Source of the DNA: Amycolatopsis benzoatilytica AK 16/65
GTDB lineage: Bacteria > Actinomycetota > Actinomycetes > Mycobacteriales > Pseudonocardiaceae
DNA length: 64,000 nucleotides
NCBI RefSeq assembly: GCF_000383915.1
Contig: NZ_KB912942.1
Coordinates: forward strand, 1,710,561-1,774,560
Direction: 5' to 3'
The number at the start of each line of letters is the position of its first letter. Position 1 is the stretch's first letter. Positions 15,936 to 26,080 of the stretch are shown piece by piece. A program made the translations under genes and the position numbers. The notes under the pieces were generated by a model. It made no database searches, was not told the DNA's origin, and saw nothing but the letters and a program-made list of their open reading frames with translations.

Positions 15936-17060
15936 GTGCGAGTCCTGACGCTGAACCCCGGTTCGTCCAGCCTGAAGGCGGCGGCCGTGCACGACGGCAC
16001 CGCGGTCGGCTGGACCGCCTGGCCGAGCGACCTGCCCGGCGCGGTGCACGACGCGGTGCGGCGCTGGCCGCGTCCGGACGCGGTGGCGGTGCGCTTCGTC
16101 CACGGCGGCGCGCAGAAGGCGCCGGCGGTGGTGACCGACGGGCTGCTCGCGAATCTCGAACGGCTCGCTCCGCTCGCTCCGATTCACCAGCCGATGTCGC
16201 TCGAGATCACCCGCCAGGTACGGGAGCTGCTGCCGGGGACGCCGGTGGTGGCCTGCTTCGACACCGCATTCCACGCGAACCTGCCGGACGCGGCCGCGCA
16301 CTACCCGTTGCCGCGCGCGTGGACCCGGCAGAACCGGTTGCGCCGCTACGGTTTCCACGGACTGTCGGCGCAGTACGCGGTGCGCCGCACCGCGGAGCTG
16401 CTGGGCCGTCCGGTGGCCGAACTGCAGCTGGTCTGCGCGCACGTCGGCGCGGGGGTGTCGGTCACCGCGGTGCGGGGCGGTCGCAGCGTCGACACGTCGA
16501 TGGGGTTCACCCCGCTGGAGGGCCCGGCGATGGCGACCCGCTCCGGATCGGTCGATCCGGGGCTGCTGCTGCACGTCATGAAGACCGCTCCGATGAGCCC
16601 GGACGAGATGGCGGACGCGCTTTACCACCGGTCCGGGCTCGCCGGAATGAGCGGGACCAGCGGCGACCTGGGCGCGGTGCGCGCGGTGGCGGCGGCCGGC
16701 GATCCGGACGCGGCGCTGGCGGTCGCGGTGTACTCCCACCGGCTGCGCCGGGAGATCGGGGCCGCGGCGACCCGCCTGGGCCGGCTGGACGCGCTCGTGT
16801 TCACCGGCGGTGTCGCGGAATACCAGCCGGAGGCGGTCGCCGCGGTGGCGCGGGACCTGGGAGTGCTCGGCTTGCGCGTCGGGGCGCTGGCGCGCGCCGA
16901 CGCCGATCGCATCGTGAGCCGTCCGGATTCGGCGGCGCCGGTGCTGGTGATCCGGACGCGGGAAGACCTCGAACTCGCGCGCGGCGCGGAGGCCGCGCTG
17001 GCCAGCGGGGAAGGAGGGCCGAGCCGTGCACGGGTCGCCGACCGCAGCGAAGCCCGGTGA
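15936..17060 (+). CDS. ackA: acetate kinase
   Basis: A 374-residue protein with GTG start at 15936 after GAGGAGGAGCCA. It transfers phosphate between acetyl phosphate and ADP. Motifs: LNPGSSSLK at the N-terminus, RFVHGG, CFDTAFH, RRYGFHGLSAQ and DTSMGFTPLEG. Several normally invariant loops differ: HVGAGVS for HLGNGSS, MATRSGSVDPG for MGTRSGxxDPG, and TGGVAEYQ near the C-terminus for TGGIGEN. It is therefore a diverged member, shorter than the usual 390-400 residues, but key histidine and arginine motifs remain. With phosphoketolase (41135-43498) it could convert acetyl phosphate to acetate and ATP. Confidence 0.9.
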   Translation: MRVLTLNPGSSSLKAAAVHDGTAVGWTAWPSDLPGAVHDAVRRWPRPDAVAVRFVHGGAQKAPAVVTDGLLANLERLAPLAPIHQPMSLEITRQVRELLPGTPVVACFDTAFHANLPDAAAHYPLPRAWTRQNRLRRYGFHGLSAQYAVRRTAELLGRPVAELQLVCAHVGAGVSVTAVRGGRSVDTSMGFTPLEGPAMATRSGSVDPGLLLHVMKTAPMSPDEMADALYHRSGLAGMSGTSGDLGAVRAVAAAGDPDAALAVAVYSHRLRREIGAAATRLGRLDALVFTGGVAEYQPEAVAAVARDLGVLGLRVGALARADADRIVSRPDSAAPVLVIRTREDLELARGAEAALASGEGGPSRARVADRSEAR

Positions 17061-17075
17061 CGGCGAGGCGGCGCG

Positions 17076-17699
17076 ATGACCACCGCCGTGTTCGCCTGGG
17101 ATCGCCCCGCCCGCGCCGTCCTGGTCGACGCGCTCGCCCGCCTGGACGGACGCCGGTTCGCGGTCGAAACCCGGCCCGGCGAGCTGGTGATCGCCCGCAC
17201 CGGGCGGCTCCGCCACGACGACGGGCGGCTTGTCCTCGCCGGCTGCGGAGCCGCGCTGTCCACCGCGTGGATTGTGCTGCGCGTGCTCGGGGTGCGTCCC
17301 CGGCTGTCGTTGCCGCACGATCCCGAACGGCCCGACGTAGTGGCGGTTGTGACGGCCGGCGGGGACGAACCGGCGCGGGCGCGCGATTGGGACCGGTATC
17401 TCGCGTTGCGGGCGGTCCGCGGTCCGGCGTCCGGGCAGTCGGTGCCGGTCGAGGGCGCGGCCGGGGAACTGTCCCGGGAAAACCACTGGCCGCACACCCG
17501 GGTGCTGCCGCCGCGCCAGGCCGGCAGCTGGGAACTCGCAGTAGTCGCCGATGGGACGGGCGCCGAGGTGCACGTTCTGCTCGGGGCGGCGGTCCATTCG
17601 CTGCGCGTCGCGGCCGCGGTCCGCGGCTGGGCGACCGAGGCCCGTGCCGGGCTGCCGGGCGGGGCTCCGCACGAGGTCCTGCGCGTCTTCGAGAGCTGA
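17076..17699 (+). CDS. degenerate Acg/nitroreductase-like protein
   Basis: A 207-residue protein, about two thirds of an Acg protein. The segment [21 protein letters not shown] matches the SCGAALFNL region of the Acg paralogues, and the following [16 protein letters not shown] matches their LLPDPxDPDLLA strand. The flavin-contacting HNTQPW motif is absent, and the N-terminus is short. It probably lost FMN-binding residues and may be a regulatory or structural relic. It lies between ackA and a P-type ATPase in the long operon with 15 and 10 bp gaps. Confidence 0.65.
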   Translation: MTTAVFAWDRPARAVLVDALARLDGRRFAVETRPGELVIARTGRLRHDDGRLVLAGCGAALSTAWIVLRVLGVRPRLSLPHDPERPDVVAVVTAGGDEPARARDWDRYLALRAVRGPASGQSVPVEGAAGELSRENHWPHTRVLPPRQAGSWELAVVADGTGAEVHVLLGAAVHSLRVAAAVRGWATEARAGLPGGAPHEVLRVFES

Positions 17700-17709
17700 A
17701 GGGAGCCCG

Positions 17710-20403
17710 ATGACCACGCATCTGCGTCCGCCGCCCGCTCTCGCGGCGCCCGGGGTGGACGCGCGGGAGCCGATCGGTCTGCTGCTGCGCGATCTCCGGT
17801 CCGCGCCGGGCGGGCTAACCGCGCGGGAGGCGGCCCGGCGGCTGCAGGCCGACGGGCCGAACGAGCTGCCGCACCGGGGCGGCCGCCAGTGGCCGATGGC
17901 CCTGCTGCGCCAGCTGGTGCACCCGCTGGCACTGCTGCTGTGGGCGGCGGCCGGGCTGGCCTGGTTCGCCGGCACGACGAACCTGGCGATCGCGATCGTC
18001 GGCGTGATCGTGCTGAACGGGCTGCTCGCGTTCTTCCAGGAACAGCAGGCGGAACGAGCGGTCGAAGCGCTCGGGAAGTACCTGCCCGAGCGCAGCGCGG
18101 TGCTGCGGGACGGCGCGGTCGTGCACCTCGAATCGACCGGGCTGGTCCGCGGCGACGTGGTGGTGCTCGCCGAGGGCGACCGGATCCCAGCCGACGCGCG
18201 GCTGATCGACGGCATGGTGGACATCGACGCCTCGATGCTCACCGGCGAGTCCGCGCCGGTCACGCACGCGGCGGACACCGCCGACAACGCCGACCGCCCG
18301 CTCGATTCCCCGGTGCTGGTCTTCAGCGGCACGGTCTGCGTCGCGGGTGCGGCGAGGGCGGTGGTGCACGCGACCGGAAGGCATACCGAGATCGGCCGCA
18401 TCGCCTCGCTCTCGGCGCGGATCGGCCGCGACGAGAGCCCGCTGGAACGGCAGGTGCGGCGGGTGGCGTGGCTGATCGCCGGCGTCGCGGTGCTGGTCGG
18501 CGCGGGTTTTCTGCCGCTCGGCGTCGTCGCCGGGCTGTCCTGGCCGGCGGCCTTCGTGTTCGCGATCGGCTTGCTGGTGGCGAACGTGCCGGAGGGCCTG
18601 CTGCCGACGATCACGCTCGCGCTGGCGGCCGGGGTGCGCTCGATGGCGAAGGCGGGCGCGCTCGTGAAACGGCTGTCCGCGGTGGAGACGCTCGGCTCGA
18701 CGACGGTGATCTGCACCGACAAGACCGGCACGTTGACGACGAACTCGATGCGGGTGGAAGAACTGCGCGGCCCGGATGGTGCGGACTCCGCGCATCCGGG
18801 CAAGGCGGCGGCGGTGCTCGCCCGGTGCAGCACCGCGGATCTCGCCGCTGGCTCGGGCGATCCGACCGAACTCGCCTTGCTGCGCTTCGCCGGGGACTAC
18901 GGGGCGGCGCTGTCCGCCGAGGTGCGCGAAGCCGCCCGGGAAGCGCTGTACCCGTTCGATCCCCGCCTCAAGCGGATGTCCACAGTGGACTTCGTGGCCG
19001 GTGGCCTGGTGGTGGCGGTGAAGGGGGCGCCGGAGCAGGTGCTGCCGCTGTGCACCGCGGAACTGGCCGCCGGCGGCGCCGAAGAGGAACTGACGCCGGC
19101 GCGGCGTGCCGCGTTGGCCGCGCTGGTCGACGAAATGGCCAGCCGGGCGCTGCGGGTGCTGGCCGTCGCGCGCCGGGTCGCGGACGCACTGCCGGGCAGC
19201 CGCGCCGAAGCCGAGGACGGCTTGTGCCTGCTGGGGCTCGTCGGCCTGGTCGACCCGCCCCGGCCCGAAGTGGCCGCGGCGGTCGCCGACTGCCATTCGG
19301 CCGGGATCACCGTGCACGTCGTGACCGGTGACAACGGGCTGACCGCGGCCGAGATCGCCCGCCGGGTCGGCATCGGCGCGCACCGGGTGGTGGACGGGGC
19401 GGCGCTCGCCAGCATGCCGGAGCCGGAGCTCGACACCGTTCTGGTCGGCGGTGACGAGGTGGTGTTTTCTCGAGCCGCACCGGAGGACAAGCTGCGCATC
19501 GCGGACGCGCTGCGCGACTGCGGCGAGGTCGTCGCGATGACCGGCGACGGGGTGAACGACGCGCCCGCGCTGCGCCGGGCGGACATCGGAGTCGCGATGG
19601 GCATCGGCGGCACCGACGTCGCCAAGGAAGCCGCGACGGTCGTGCTGACCGACGACAACTTCGCGACCATCGTCGCCGGCGTCCGCGAGGGCCGCCGGGT
19701 TTTCGACAATGTGCGGAAATTCGTGCTCTACATCTTCGCGCACGCGGTGCCGGAAGTGCTGCCGTTCCTGCTCTTCGCGGTCTCCGGCGGCGCGATCCCG
19801 CTGCCGCTGACCGTGCTGCAGATCCTCGCGATCGACCTCGGCACCGAGACGCTGCCCGCGCTGGCGCTCGGCCGGGAGCCAGCCGAACCCGGGCTGATGG
19901 GACGTCCGCCGCGGTCGCGCCGCGAAGGCGTGGTGACCGGCCGGATGCTCCTGCGGGCGTGGGGGATCATGGGGCTGGTTTCGGCCGTGCTGGTGCTCGG
20001 CGCCTACTTCGCGGTCCTGTACGCGGCGGGCTGGCACCCCGGTGCCGACGTCTCCGCGGGCACCCCGCTGCACCACGCGTATCTCCAAGCCACCACTGCG
20101 AGTTTCGCCGCGATCGTGTTCTGCCAGATCGGCACCGCGTTCGCCGCCCGCACCGAGCGCGTGTCGTTGCGGGCGATCGGTGTCGGCACCAACAAGCTGC
20201 TGCTCGGCGGCATCGCGTTCGAGGTGCTGTTCGCCGCCGCGCTCGTCTACCTGCCTTGGCTGCAGGACGTTTTCGGCACCGCCGCCCTGCCGCTGTGGGT
20301 GTATGCGGTGCTGCTGCCGATGCCGGTGCTGGTCTGGGGCTCCGACGAGCTGTTCCGCCTGATGACCCGCGCCCCGCGCGGTACCCGAGGAGGATTGTCA
20401 TGA
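17710..20403 (+). CDS. CtpF-like cation-transporting P-type ATPase
   Basis: An 897-residue P2-type ATPase. Order: N-terminal cation domain ([10 protein letters not shown]), actuator motif TGESAP, M4 motif NVPEGLLPT, phosphorylation site DKTGTLT (Asp337), nucleotide domain with [14 protein letters not shown], and six C-terminal helices including [14 protein letters not shown] in M6. NVPEGLLPT and the M6 sequence are closer to the Na/K-ATPase branch than to SERCA; M. tuberculosis CtpF (Rv1997), a DosR-regulon calcium pump, has this type. Ion specificity cannot be fixed by eye. Its stop overlaps the PEP synthase start (ATGA), implying coupled translation. Confidence 0.93.
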   Translation: MTTHLRPPPALAAPGVDAREPIGLLLRDLRSAPGGLTAREAARRLQADGPNELPHRGGRQWPMALLRQLVHPLALLLWAAAGLAWFAGTTNLAIAIVGVIVLNGLLAFFQEQQAERAVEALGKYLPERSAVLRDGAVVHLESTGLVRGDVVVLAEGDRIPADARLIDGMVDIDASMLTGESAPVTHAADTADNADRPLDSPVLVFSGTVCVAGAARAVVHATGRHTEIGRIASLSARIGRDESPLERQVRRVAWLIAGVAVLVGAGFLPLGVVAGLSWPAAFVFAIGLLVANVPEGLLPTITLALAAGVRSMAKAGALVKRLSAVETLGSTTVICTDKTGTLTTNSMRVEELRGPDGADSAHPGKAAAVLARCSTADLAAGSGDPTELALLRFAGDYGAALSAEVREAAREALYPFDPRLKRMSTVDFVAGGLVVAVKGAPEQVLPLCTAELAAGGAEEELTPARRAALAALVDEMASRALRVLAVARRVADALPGSRAEAEDGLCLLGLVGLVDPPRPEVAAAVADCHSAGITVHVVTGDNGLTAAEIARRVGIGAHRVVDGAALASMPEPELDTVLVGGDEVVFSRAAPEDKLRIADALRDCGEVVAMTGDGVNDAPALRRADIGVAMGIGGTDVAKEAATVVLTDDNFATIVAGVREGRRVFDNVRKFVLYIFAHAVPEVLPFLLFAVSGGAIPLPLTVLQILAIDLGTETLPALALGREPAEPGLMGRPPRSRREGVVTGRMLLRAWGIMGLVSAVLVLGAYFAVLYAAGWHPGADVSAGTPLHHAYLQATTASFAAIVFCQIGTAFAARTERVSLRAIGVGTNKLLLGGIAFEVLFAAALVYLPWLQDVFGTAALPLWVYAVLLPMPVLVWGSDELFRLMTRAPRGTRGGLS

Positions 20404-22643
20404 CAGAGGTGCGAAAACTGGCCGATGTGCGGCTCTCGGACGCCGAGACCGTCGGCGGCAAGGGAGCGAACCTCGGCGAGCTGATCGCCGCCGGCTACCC
20501 GGTGCCGGACGGGTTCGTCGTCCCCCGGGACGCGTACTGGTCCGCGCTGGAGGCCGCCGGGGTGCGCGCCGAAGTCGCCGACCTGCACGCGAAGGCGCTG
20601 ACCGCGGTGGACGACGCGGCCGGGCTCGCCGCCTCGTGCGAGCGGATGCGGGAGCTGGTCCGGTCGGCCGGGCTGCCCGAGACCTTGGCGGCCGAGGTGA
20701 CCGCGGCCTACCGGGCGCTCGGCGATCAGCCGGTCGTGGCGGTGCGCTCGTCGGCGACCGGGGAAGACGGCAGCGAAGCGTCCTTCGCGGGCATGAACGC
20801 CAGCTACACCAATGTCGTGGACGAACAGGCGCTGGCCGCGCGGGTGGTCGACTGCTGGACTTCGCTGTTCTCGCCGCGAGTGGTCAGCTATCGGGCGACC
20901 CGCGGGTTCACCGCCGAGCCGGCGATCGCGGTAGTCGTGCAGCGGATGATCCCGGCCGAGCGGTCCGGGGTGATCTTCACCGCCGACCCGCGCACCGGCG
21001 ACCGCGACCGGGTCGTCGTGGAGGCCGTGCTGGGGCAAGGCGAAGCGATCGTCAGCGGCGCAGTGGACCCGGACACCTACGTGGTGGCCAAAGAGGATCT
21101 GCGCGTGCTCAGCGCGCGGGTCGGCACCCAGACGCACAAGATCATCCCCGAAGTGGGCGGGGGAGACGTGAAGGTGGCGCTGACCGCGCAGGTCGGCGGA
21201 CGCCGGGTGCTGGACGACGCCACCGTGCTGGAGCTGGCCCGGCTCGCGTCGCGGGTCGAGGACCACTACGGCGTCCCGCAGGATCTCGAGTTCGCCATCG
21301 CGGAGCACAAGACCTGGCTCGTGCAGTCGCGGCCGATCACCACGCTGCCGCCGGTCCGGGAAAGCGGCACCGGCGTGCTGGTGACCGGTCTCGCCGCTTC
21401 TCCGGGCGAGGGCAGCGGCGCGGTTCGCGTGCTGCGCGACCCTTCGGAAGCGCGGCTGCTGCGCGACGGCGAGGTGCTGGTCGCGCCGATGACCACGCCG
21501 GACTGGGTGCCGGCGATCCGGCGCGCGGCCGCGTTGGTGACCGACGGCGGCGGCATGACCTGCCACGCCGCGGTGGTCGCCCGCGAGCTGGGCGTGCCGT
21601 GCGTAGTCGGGACCGGCGACGCGACTCGCGTACTGGCGGACCGGGCCTTGGTCACCGTCGACGGCACGAAAGGCGAGGTGCGGGCCGGTGCGACGGCGCC
21701 TACCCGGACGAAACCGGTCGCGGCGCCAGCGGCACCGGCGACCGAAGCGATCGGGACGCGGTTGTACGTCAACCTCGCGATGCCGGACCACGCCGCCGAG
21801 GTCGCCGCCCAAGCGGTGGACGGCGTCGGCCTGCTGCGGGCCGAATTCCTGCTCACCACCGCGCTCGGCGGACGGCATCCGCGCGACCTGATCGCCCGCG
21901 GCGAAGAAGAGTCCTTTGTGGACTCTATGGCCGCGTCGCTGGTGCAGATCACCTCCGCGTTCGGCAACCGGCCGGTCGTCTACCGCGCGACCGACCTGCG
22001 CAGCAACGAGTTCCGCGGACTGGCCGGCGGCGACAAGTACGAGCCGGTCGAGAACAACCCGATGATCGGCTACCGCGGCTGCTACCGCTACGTGCGCCAG
22101 CCCGACCTGTTCGCCCTGGAGCTGCGGATGCTGGCGCGGGTGCGGGAGCAGACCCCGAACCTGCACCTGATGATCCCGTTCGTGCGCACCAAATGGGAAC
22201 TCGAAGCGTGCCTGGAGGCGGTGGACGCCAGCCCGCTCGGCAAGCAGCGCGGGCTGCACCGGTGGATCATGGCCGAGGTCCCGTCGGTGGTCTACTGGCT
22301 GCGCGAGTACGCCGGGCTCGGCATCGACGGGGTGTCCATCGGCAGCAACGACCTCACCCAGCTGATGCTGGGCGTCGACCGCGATTCGGCGGAGTGCGCC
22401 GAACTGTTCGACGAAGCCGATCCCGCGGTGCTGGACGCGATCACGAAGATCGTGCGCGCGGCCGATTCGCGCGGCCTGACCACATCGCTGTGCGGCCAGG
22501 CGCCTTCGACGAATCCGGCGTTCGCCGAGCACCTGGTGCGGGCCGGCATCACGTCGATCTCCGTCAACCCGGACGCGATCGGAGCGGCGCGCAGTGCGAT
22601 CGCCGCGGCCGAACGGCGCGTCCTGCTGGAAAAAGCCCGGTGA
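20400..22643 (+). CDS. ppsA: phosphoenolpyruvate synthase
   Basis: A 747-residue enzyme converting pyruvate, ATP and water to PEP, AMP and phosphate. The N-terminal ATP-grasp domain begins with [15 protein letters not shown]; the swivelling phosphohistidine domain has [16 protein letters not shown] with catalytic His389; the C-terminal TIM barrel has [17 protein letters not shown] and SLCGQAPS. Length fits the family. ATGA overlap with the CtpF-like ATPase places it in the long operon. In this island it may recycle pyruvate during slow growth, or run toward ATP formation when AMP is high; the direction is inference. Confidence 0.95.
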   Translation: MTEVRKLADVRLSDAETVGGKGANLGELIAAGYPVPDGFVVPRDAYWSALEAAGVRAEVADLHAKALTAVDDAAGLAASCERMRELVRSAGLPETLAAEVTAAYRALGDQPVVAVRSSATGEDGSEASFAGMNASYTNVVDEQALAARVVDCWTSLFSPRVVSYRATRGFTAEPAIAVVVQRMIPAERSGVIFTADPRTGDRDRVVVEAVLGQGEAIVSGAVDPDTYVVAKEDLRVLSARVGTQTHKIIPEVGGGDVKVALTAQVGGRRVLDDATVLELARLASRVEDHYGVPQDLEFAIAEHKTWLVQSRPITTLPPVRESGTGVLVTGLAASPGEGSGAVRVLRDPSEARLLRDGEVLVAPMTTPDWVPAIRRAAALVTDGGGMTCHAAVVARELGVPCVVGTGDATRVLADRALVTVDGTKGEVRAGATAPTRTKPVAAPAAPATEAIGTRLYVNLAMPDHAAEVAAQAVDGVGLLRAEFLLTTALGGRHPRDLIARGEEESFVDSMAASLVQITSAFGNRPVVYRATDLRSNEFRGLAGGDKYEPVENNPMIGYRGCYRYVRQPDLFALELRMLARVREQTPNLHLMIPFVRTKWELEACLEAVDASPLGKQRGLHRWIMAEVPSVVYWLREYAGLGIDGVSIGSNDLTQLMLGVDRDSAECAELFDEADPAVLDAITKIVRAADSRGLTTSLCGQAPSTNPAFAEHLVRAGITSISVNPDAIGAARSAIAAAERRVLLEKAR

Positions 22644-22683
22644 GCGGCCCGGAGCCGCTTCGCCCCAACCCGAGGAGAAGCCC

Positions 22684-23193
22684 ATGACCACAGCGAACGA
22701 AGACGAGATCGTCGTCGGCGTCGACGGATCGGCGGGCAGCGCGGCGGCGCTGCGCTGGGCGCTGGGCGAAGCGCGCGCCAGCGGCCGGACGGTCACCGCG
22801 TTGCGGGCCTGGACGTTCGACCCGCTCGCCGACCTGGAGTCGGCGGTGAGCCGTTCGGCCGACGAGATCGCCGCCCGGTACCAGCACGAGCTGGACGAGG
22901 CGGTGGCGCAGGCGCGCGCCGGCGGGCAGCCGGGCGCGCCGGTGCGGACCGGCACGGTCGACGGAGCGCCCGGCCCGGCACTGGTCCGCGCGTCGGCCGG
23001 CGCGGCGATGCTGGTGCTCGGCAGCCACGGGCACAGCCGGGTGCTGCGGATGCTGGTCGGCTCGGTCTCGGAGTACTGCCTGCGCCAGTCCCGCTGCCCG
23101 GTCGTCATCGTCCCGGCCCGCACGGCGGAGGAGCGCGAACCGCTGCCCGAAGAGGAAGCCGCGCCCGCCTATTTCCCCGGCCCGCTGTTGTGA
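22684..23193 (+). CDS. universal stress protein, single domain
   Basis: A 169-residue USP. It starts with IVVGVDGSAGSAAALRWAL and has the nucleotide loop GSHGHSRVLRMLVGSVSEY. A proline/glutamate-rich tail follows residue 150. It sits 40 bp after ppsA and 10 bp before a CBS-BON gene, one of several USP/CBS pairs in the window. Confidence 0.95.
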   Translation: MTTANEDEIVVGVDGSAGSAAALRWALGEARASGRTVTALRAWTFDPLADLESAVSRSADEIAARYQHELDEAVAQARAGGQPGAPVRTGTVDGAPGPALVRASAGAAMLVLGSHGHSRVLRMLVGSVSEYCLRQSRCPVVIVPARTAEEREPLPEEEAAPAYFPGPLL

Positions 23194-23203
23194 GGAGCAG
23201 AAA

Positions 23204-23905
23204 ATGAAGAGGACACACCAGATCCGCTCGGTCATGACCACCGACGTCGCCCAGGCTTCGCCGGACCTGCCGTTCAAAGCCGTCGCCGCGCTCCTGGAGG
23301 AACGCGGCGTGGGCGGCGCCCCGGTGGTGGACGAGCACGGCCGGGTGCTCGGCGTCGTTTCCCGGGGCGACCTGCTGGAGCGCGACGTCGAACACCACGG
23401 CATCGGCCCGCAGGCGCGGCGCGGGCGGCGGAAGGCGGAAGGGCTGTTCGCCGCCGACCTGATGAGCGCCCCGGCGATCACCGTCAGCGTGGACGACGAC
23501 CTGCGCCACGCTGCTCAGCTGATGGAAACCCACCGGGTGCACCGGCTGCCGGTGCTCGGCGAGGACGGCACGCTGGCCGGCGTGGTTTCGCGCGCCGACC
23601 TGGTGCGGGTGTTCCTGCGGCCGGACAACGAGATCCGCGCCGAGGTGCGGGACGAGGTGCTGGAGCGCGAGATGTGCATCGACCCGGCGTCGCTGTACGT
23701 CGCGGTCCAGGACGGCGTGGTGACGCTGAGCGGCAGAGTCGAGCGCTACAGCATGATCCCGGTGATCGCCGCGCTGGTCGGCAGGGTCGACGGCGTGGTC
23801 GAGGTCAAGGAGCAGCTGCGCGCGGAGCTGGACGACCGGAGCCTCCGGCCGGACGAGCCTCCGGCGAGCGGATTGTTCGGGGACCGGTCGATCCACCACC
23901 CGTGA
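23204..23905 (+). CDS. CBS-pair protein with C-terminal BON domain
   Basis: A 233-residue protein with two CBS motifs (about residues 8-60 and 85-145, the second starting LMSAPAITVSVDDDL) and a BON domain (about 150-215; VAVQDGVVTLSGRVER). CBS pairs bind AMP, ATP or related nucleotides and usually act as energy sensors; BON domains are associated with membranes or ligands. No enzyme domain is attached. It is the last gene of the long operon; a 55-bp palindrome follows. Confidence 0.93.
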   Translation: MKRTHQIRSVMTTDVAQASPDLPFKAVAALLEERGVGGAPVVDEHGRVLGVVSRGDLLERDVEHHGIGPQARRGRRKAEGLFAADLMSAPAITVSVDDDLRHAAQLMETHRVHRLPVLGEDGTLAGVVSRADLVRVFLRPDNEIRAEVRDEVLEREMCIDPASLYVAVQDGVVTLSGRVERYSMIPVIAALVGRVDGVVEVKEQLRAELDDRSLRPDEPPASGLFGDRSIHHP

Positions 23906-23947
23906 CGGCGGGCGGGGAAAGAACCGCCCGTGGGCGCGGCAGCCCGG

Positions 23948-24002
23948 GTCCGTGAGGGACCCCTTGAGGGAATCAGATTCCCTCAAGAGGCCCCTCACGG
24001 AC
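23948..24002. repeat. 55-bp palindromic repeat, copy 1
   Basis: Two 27-base arms around one central base, starting GTCCGTGAGGG and ending CCCCTCACGGAC. Two mismatched positions between arms make it the least perfect copy. It follows the last gene of the long operon and probably forms a strong hairpin terminator. There is no U-tract. Confidence 0.9.
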
Positions 24003-24053
24003 GCTCCGCCCGGGCCGATGCCGGTCCGGAGGAAGGTGCTCGCTTGTCCGGTG

Positions 24054-24095
24054 TCAGGGCCGCTGGTCCTCGGGAGAAGGGACGTTCGGGTCCCG
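24054..24095. promoter_or_regulatory. two DosR-like boxes upstream of dienelactone hydrolase
   Basis: TCAGGGCCGCTGGTCCTC (from 24054) and AAGGGACGTTCGGGTCCCG (24077-24095). The second is among the best inverted repeats in the window (GGGAC...GTCCC). Both lie within 75 bp of the hydrolase start. Confidence 0.6.
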
Positions 24096-24128
24096 CGGAG
24101 AGGGGAGTCCGAGGGACAGACTGCCGTG

Positions 24129-24815
24129 ATGCGGACCGAAACGCTCGGCAGTGCTTTCCTGGCCCTTCCCGACGGCACCGGGCCGTTTCCGGGGATTGTC
24201 GTCGTGCACGAGGCCTTCGGCTTGAACGACAACATCCGGGACGTCTGCCGGAGGTTCGCCGCCGAGGAGTACGCCGCGCTCGGAGTCGATCTGTTCGAGG
24301 GGCGCAACCGCGCCGTGTGCATGGCTCGGATGTTCGTCGGTGCGATGGCCGGGAATCTCGACCACTACGGGGTTCCGGCGCTGAAGGCCGCGCTCGGCCG
24401 GCTGGCCGGTCTTCCTGAAGTCGATGCCGCGCGGATCGGCGCGATCGGATTCTGCCTCGGCGGTTCGATCGTTCTGACGTGGGGATGCAGCGATGTGCGG
24501 TTGACCGCGATCGCGCCGTTCTACGGCGCCGCGCCCAAACCGCGCGAAGCGATCCGCCGGCTGTGCCCAGTCGTGGGATCGTGGCCGGGAAAGGACTTCA
24601 CGACCAAGGCGGCCGGAATATTGGAGGCCGACTTGACCGCGGCGGGCATCCCGCACGACCTGAAGGTGTATCCGGGGGCCAAGCACTCCTTTTTCAACGA
24701 TCAATGGCGCGCTTACGACGCCGTCGCGGCGGAGGACGCGTGGCGACGGGTGCTCGCGTTCTTCGCGGAGCACGTCAAAGGCAGTCCGGCCGGACCGGCT
24801 GAGCCCGGGCCGTGA
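24129..24815 (+). CDS. dienelactone hydrolase family protein
   Basis: A 228-residue alpha/beta hydrolase. The nucleophile cysteine is in GFCLGG, a candidate acid is Asp in SWPGKDFTT, and the histidine is in GAKHSFF. This Cys-Asp-His triad defines the dienelactone hydrolase family, which opens lactone rings or cuts related esters. The start at 24129 gives the normal family length; a GTG directly before it is equally possible. The substrate is unknown. The two DosR-like boxes upstream place it in the island regulon. Confidence 0.9.
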   Translation: MRTETLGSAFLALPDGTGPFPGIVVVHEAFGLNDNIRDVCRRFAAEEYAALGVDLFEGRNRAVCMARMFVGAMAGNLDHYGVPALKAALGRLAGLPEVDAARIGAIGFCLGGSIVLTWGCSDVRLTAIAPFYGAAPKPREAIRRLCPVVGSWPGKDFTTKAAGILEADLTAAGIPHDLKVYPGAKHSFFNDQWRAYDAVAAEDAWRRVLAFFAEHVKGSPAGPAEPGP

Positions 24816-24984
24816 TCGGCAGACGGTTCTCCGTCGGCGCTGCCGGGTGTCCGGAGAAGCCGCACCGGACCCGGCCGTCGCGAGGCTGGCGGTCGCGCCG
24901 ATCCCGCAGGACCGGCGCGACCGCCAGACAATGAGTGCGGACGATCGGCGGCACCGGCCGCGTTGAGGCCGGCACCGCATCGGC

Positions 24985-26022
24985 TCACTCGCGGAACAGC
25001 ACGACCTTCAGCGCGCCGCTGTCCTGCGGGTGGGCGAAGACGTCGTACGCCTCGTCCATCTCGTGCAGGCCGAACCGGTGGGTGACCAGCCGGCCGGTGT
25101 CGAGCCGCCCGGCGGCGACCATCCGCAGCAGCATCGGCGTGCTGGACGTGTCGACCAGCCCGGTGGTGATGGTGACGTTGCGGATCCAGAGCCGTTCCAG
25201 GTGCAGCGTGGCCGGTTTGCCGTGCACGCCGATGTTGGCGACGTGCCCGCCGGGGCGGACGAGTTCGGCGCACAGCTCGAAGGTCTCCGGGACGCCGACG
25301 GCTTCGAGCGCGACGTCCGCGCCGAGCCCGCCGCCAGCCTCGCGCACTACGGCTTCGGCTTCTTCCGGCAGAACGGTCAGGTCCGCCCCGGCGTCTTTCG
25401 CGGCGGCGAGCCGGGAGGGCTCCTTGTCGACGACGATGATCGACGCGGGGCTGTAGAGCCGCGCAGTCGCGACCGCGGCGAGACCGATCGGCCCGGCCCC
25501 GACGATCGCGACGACGTCGCCCGGGCCGATCTGCCCGTTGCGGACGCCGACCTCGTAGGACGTCGGGATGATGTCGGCGAGCAGCACCGCGGATTCGTCG
25601 GACACCGCGGCCGGCAACGGGTAGAGCGACGTGTCGGCGAACGGGATCCGGGCGAGCTCGGCCTGTACGCCGTCGACGAGGTGGCCCAGAACCCAGCCGC
25701 CACCGCCGAGGCATTGCCCGTAGCTGCCGCGGCGGCAGTACTCGCACCGGCCGCACGCACTGATGCAGGACGCGAGCACCCGGTCGCCGGGTCGCACGGA
25801 CGTGACCGCGTCGCCGGTGCGCAGCACGGTGCCGACCGCCTCGTGGCCGAGGATCCTTCCTCGTTCGACCTCGGGCACGTCGCCCTTCAGGATGTGCAGG
25901 TCGGTGCCGCAGATGGTGACGGCGTCGACCCGGATGACCGCGTCGGTCGGCGCGGTGATCTCCGGGTCGGGACAATCGGTCCAGGAACGTCGCCCGGGAC
26001 CGTCGTACACGAGAGCTTTCAC
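24985..26022 (-). CDS. zinc-dependent alcohol dehydrogenase, second paralogue
   Basis: A 345-residue medium-chain dehydrogenase. Catalytic zinc residues are in TICGTDLHILKGD and GHEAVG; the structural loop is CGRCEYCRRGSYGQC. The dinucleotide fold is VAIVGAGPIGLAAVATA, followed by VDKEPSRL, whose Asp suggests NAD rather than NADP. This is the class of secondary-alcohol, butanediol and formaldehyde dehydrogenase-like enzymes. It differs strongly from the enzyme at 5243-6250. It is probably a redox valve, by context. Confidence 0.93.
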   Translation of the reverse strand: MKALVYDGPGRRSWTDCPDPEITAPTDAVIRVDAVTICGTDLHILKGDVPEVERGRILGHEAVGTVLRTGDAVTSVRPGDRVLASCISACGRCEYCRRGSYGQCLGGGGWVLGHLVDGVQAELARIPFADTSLYPLPAAVSDESAVLLADIIPTSYEVGVRNGQIGPGDVVAIVGAGPIGLAAVATARLYSPASIIVVDKEPSRLAAAKDAGADLTVLPEEAEAVVREAGGGLGADVALEAVGVPETFELCAELVRPGGHVANIGVHGKPATLHLERLWIRNVTITTGLVDTSSTPMLLRMVAAGRLDTGRLVTHRFGLHEMDEAYDVFAHPQDSGALKVVLFRE

Positions 26023-26080
26023 GGTTGCTCCTTCCTCGACGAAGGGCGCCCGCTCGGATGAACGGGCGCCCGGAAGCGGC

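Noticed and set aside
13224..18833. A very long open frame on the minus strand opposite the synthetase, ackA and ATPase genes
   Set aside because: It is the mirror frame of strongly coding GC-rich genes; composition is Arg/Pro/Ala-rich, without motifs, and it covers several well-identified plus-strand genes.
23948..24002. Attachment site of an integrated element
   Set aside because: No tRNA, integrase or flanking direct repeat is present; the same palindrome occurs at other operon ends.
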